Below, piece after piece: positions 60,430-64,000 of a DNA stretch of 64,000 bases. Each line of letters begins with the position of its first letter. The stretch's first letter is position 1. The position numbers and the translations under genes are program-made. Under the pieces are notes generated by a model. It worked only from the letters and a program-made list of their open reading frames with translations. It was not told the DNA's origin and did no database searches. The DNA lies in NCBI GenBank assembly GCA_037447655.1, contig JBBHKE010000672.1, positions 1-64,000 on the forward strand, written 5' to 3'. The stretch is from Zygnema cylindricum (lineage: Eukaryota > Streptophyta > Zygnematophyceae > Zygnematales > Zygnemataceae).

Positions 60430-63400
60430 CTACAAAAGTAGAAATATAGGATTGAATGTTCTTGACCACAAGGTCCCTAAAGAATTTTGAACTAAAACAG
60501 AGCCTAAATCTTCTTGTAAATTTGATTCGTATTCTTCTAAAACCATGAAAAGAATATTCCCTATCAACGAATGTAATGGAAGAGTCAAGAAACTTGTCGT
60601 CAATTCTCGAATCCTTCTCGCCAACTCTCCTTTATCTGTCACTGAACCCTCGGAATTCACTGAAAAACCTCCTCCGTTGGTAACCTCTCCTCTCATTTTT
60701 ACCTCTCCTCCCTCGTCTCTCGTTTTTACCTCCTCGCTCATTTCTACCTCTCCTCTTGTTTTTACCTCCTCTCTCGTTTTTACCTCCTGTCCTCTCATTT
60801 GCCCACTAAAAGTTAATAAACCGAGCAATGAGCGATAAAGGAGCATAAAAGCATCCGGGTGATTCGTCACTCCTCCTACCCACTCCATCCTCCCGTCCAT
60901 TTTCACGACTAGCTTCACACAAATTTCCAATCGGTTCAAAAACCTCATCTCCCATACCTTCACTTTCTCATGGAAGTCTCCGATACTCAAAGCAATATCG
61001 CTAACATCTCTCCCGTTTTCTGATGAAATCACGGGATTCTCTCCCATCTGTACCAACACTAATTGGTTTTTCTGGTTTTTTTGTCTCATTCTCCTCAAAT
61101 GAAGACAAGCCAGTTGTACGAATAGCATATCCTCCTCGTGATGGTTATCAATTTCTTTGTCGAATAACCGTTTAACTAAATCCAAATCGTGTCCTCCAAC
61201 TCTCCCGAGTTCAATTGGACCCATTACCCACTCAGCCAAAATGTCAAAATAAAGACCACAATTTCCAAAACATTTTGACATATGCCGAAAGCTTAGCTCC
61301 AACACTCTCTCTTCCTGAGAAGGAATCATCTCTTTCGTCTCTTTTGTCACTTCCGTCTTTTTCTTCACTCCCTCTCTCCTTCCTCCATCAACTGCTTTCC
61401 CTCCTTCCTCCGAAACAATTTCTCCAGTGCTTAATAACTCCACTCCTCTAAAACTTCCCAAAACATTATTTTTATTTCCATACCCATTTTGTTCTTGTAT
61501 TACCTCCTGCATCGCTGTCGCAAGTCTCTGTCTCAATTCGACATCCTCATCTTCAAGCATTCTCACACAGAGTGTCCAGATTCTCAAAATAGTCTCACTA
61601 TACTTCTCTAACCTCCTATCCCTTTGACCCGTACATTCTCTGCGCTTGGATTCCCTTTCCCCTCCGTCTAATCCTTCTCGCGATTTCCTAAGATTTTCCC
61701 CGTTGTCGTCTAGATCACTTTTCCATCCAGCCGTTTCTTCGATTCTTTTTATTTCTTCTGACATTCTTTCTTTTACCCAAATACCTTCGTTTAGCATATT
61801 AGAAGCAATTAATGCTTCGGCTGTGGCCCGTCTGAATGTGGCTGGTTGATCTGCCTTACTATGACTTCCAATCAGAAGCTGCCAGCTGTCAAGTATAGCC
61901 TCAGCATCTTCCCACTTCATGGCATTCCTCTCCTCCCTCCCATTTCTCTCCTTCCTCTCCTTTATGAATTCTCCTCTATCTCCCACGGTGACTCTTTTCT
62001 CCTCCCAAGTACTGAGGACAGCCATTTTGATCGACGGTAGAATGTTTCGAAGACAGACACCCAAACATTTCAGCGCGACTTCCTTCGTTTTGATTTGTCG
62101 GGCAGATTCGAAGGTTTTAAAAATTTTGTTCCAAAGTTGTGAAACAAAATGGTTCTGGCTTCCTCCTCCCACTCCTACACCACCAGCCAAATCCCCGTTC
62201 GCGAAATCGTCTGAAAACTCTAACACGCTATTTTTAACCATTTGGTTCCAAGAATTTGTGACTTCTCTCTTCCAAGCAAACATTACTTGTAAAATTCTTC
62301 GTAAACATTGCGGATGCTTTTCTACAACCAATCGGTCTACAAGAATCGGCTCTAAACTGACTACCAAACTTTGCACTTTTCCAGAATATTTTTTTCTGCT
62401 GCCCGACAATGGAACCTTTTTCAGAATTTTTAAAGTTGCCAGACGTACTTCATACATTTTATCCTCCAAAGCATCCTTCACTCTTGAAACCAAAACATTG
62501 AAATTCTCCTCTCGAGTGACCTTCCCTTCGCCTCTTAACTCATCTTCTCCACTTAATGAGACAAAACTTCCATCTTTCCATTTTCCCAAAACCTCATTTC
62601 CAGATCCCTTTGAAAAAAGCGCGTCCTTAAAATAAATTGACGCCGCGTGCTCCCTCAGATCGACAGCTGTCGCATCGATAACTCCCCATTTTTTCGGTAT
62701 CTCCATGGTGAGCGAGATTTCGGCCATTTCCGAAACGAAAGCCAATACATTATGAGACAAAATAACTTCCTCACTCCTCCCCCCGCCCATTGTCTGTCCC
62801 CCCTTCTTTACTCCCACAAGCCCCTCACTAATCTCCCCCAGAACCTCCAAAATCCTCAAATATTCCCTTGCGACCAAATAACATGGGGATATATGAGGAT
62901 TTCCAAGCCAAGCTCGAGCCTGAAGCTCCGGGAAGAGAATACGGACAACCTTCCCTTGCACCGCATGGTCCGTAATAGACGATTTTGCTGACATCAGCAA
63001 GGCACGCATTTGTAGTAGCGTTCCGTGGATTGTGTTAAACGAAATCAAACCATCCAACCCCGAGTTGCTACCTGGCACTATTTCCTCCTCCTTTTGCATA
63101 CCAATAAATTTTTTTTTGTCCTCAGTGACTTCCTCCGAGTCAACACTACATTTCTCCGTTAAACACGACAAAGCGGATAACGGAATTCCACCATCATTAG
63201 CCCACTGTTCTGTGCCCAGCTTTGTTTGGGAAACAAGAGGGAGAGAGAGAGGGAGACTACGAGCCAGTTTAAGAAGGACACCAGTCACTTCCTGAGAGGG
63301 TACAAGAGGAGCAAAAGCACGGGAGGCCAGAGCTCTGACCTGTAAATTGCTTTGAAGAGCACATCGAGAAATTAATGGGAGGAAGGAGGAAGGACTGAGC

Positions 63401-63583
63401 CAGTCGTCTTGCTTTGTATTGATAACAGAAGGTTTAAGTCTCGAAAGTAGAATCAATATAGGGCAAAGGCTGGGGTGGAGTGGCTTTGAAGAGGAATTTG
63501 TACGATTGGCCGATGGAGGGTCCTCAAGGTGACTAGTGGCAGTTTGCAGTTGGTCAAAAAGGAAAGGATGAAGAGAAGGATAT
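60430..63583 (-). CDS. THADA: THADA/TRM732-like protein, last exon (partial)
   Basis: On the minus strand the exon starts after TGCAG at 63584 with codons for YPSLHPFLFDQLQTATSHLE and runs open for about 1050 residues to TAG at 60430-60432. The gene's earlier exons lie beyond the window. Recognisable THADA-family features are CPILILLSRLKPS, FLPLISRCALQSNLQVRALASRAF and FNTIHGTLLQMRALL, followed by long helical ARM/HEAT-like repeats. Yeast Trm732 and human THADA partner the Trm7/FTSJ1 methyltransferase in 2'-O-methylation of position 32 of certain tRNAs, so a cytosolic tRNA-modification role is the likely function by homology. Low-complexity charged inserts (KTREEVKTRGEVEMSEEVKT near the C-terminus) look lineage-specific. 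No stops or frameshifts were seen. Confidence 0.85.
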
Positions 63584-64000
63584 CTGCACTTAAAAGAGAA
63601 GCAGAAGAGAAAAGAAGGTTTAGATCAATTGAAAAGGGCGAGAAGGTTTAATAAAAGAGAAGGGAAAGTTTAGATTGTAAGAAAAAGAAGGGAAAGTTTA
63701 GATCATATGAAAGAGCAAGGAATATTTAGATTATACAAACCGAAAGGGATAAGTTTGAGAGCACATGAAAAATAAAGGAGGGTCTAGATCATCTGAAAGA
63801 GAAGAAAATATTTAAATTGTACGAAAGAAAAGATTTAGATCATATTATGGAGAAGGGAAGGTTTGAGATCATTTAAAAGTGAAAGAAAGGCTTACATTGG
63901 GATTTAGTTCACATTGAAGAGAACGGAAGATTTAAATGATACAAAAGAGAAGATTTAGATCAAATGAACAAAGGGAAGTGTAAATTCATACAAAAGAGAA
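63584..64000 (-). repeat. intron of the THADA-like gene with degenerate repeats
   Basis: The plus strand repeats AGAGAAGGGAAAGTTTAGAT-like units every 30-40 bp with much variation. No further exon is visible before the window ends. Confidence 0.6.

Overview
The window looks like nuclear DNA of a land plant. The main evidence is an acid invertase (beta-fructofuranosidase) gene that keeps the plant-specific 9-nt mini-exon, a plant-type saccharopine-dehydrogenase-like oxidoreductase gene, a THADA/TRM732-like gene, and many Ty1/copia LTR retrotransposons. I cannot name the lineage. The intergenic DNA is AT-rich and unusually dense in the tetranucleotide GTAC.

Layout. About 0.15-1.76 kb: a chain of TA-flanked MITE-like repeats. 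2.05-8.71 kb: a small inverted-repeat element split by copia element A (2134-8551; two 1038-bp LTRs, TSD CACAC, one frameshift in gag). 8.7-10.3 kb: degenerate repeats. 10.35-35.46 kb: a large copia nest. Fragment I is split by G (+ strand). G gag is split by F (- strand, 13598-31318, TSD GCTCT). F is split by solo LTR J and by B (- strand). B is split by the young element C (+ strand, 21572-28021, TSD TGTAC). A mosaic copia element E follows at 31.33-35.46 kb. 35.5-37 kb: three MITEs, one holding a 768-bp foldback element. 37.8-39.15 kb: a GC-rich minisatellite split by a MITE, which shows a clean TA target duplication.

Host genes. 40665-46627 (+): saccharopine-dehydrogenase-like gene, seven exons, whose reconstructed frame carries one in-frame TGA. 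49531-54855 (-): acid invertase, eight exons including the mini-exon, 665 aa, with a signal anchor. The first two genes are tail to tail. 60430 to about 63583 (-): last exon of a THADA-like gene that continues beyond the window. The three genes have no evident pathway link.

Most interesting. The copia elements start gag inside the 5' LTR, and their primer binding site lies within gag codons and matches the anticodon arm of initiator tRNA-Met, not its 3' end. Nearly all LTRs also carry a stem-loop with compensatory changes, whose antisense strand resembles a tRNA (A-box- and B-box-like motifs), and a GTAC-rich hairpin. Elements E and F are a gag-plus-remnant non-autonomous type that keeps a second open frame.
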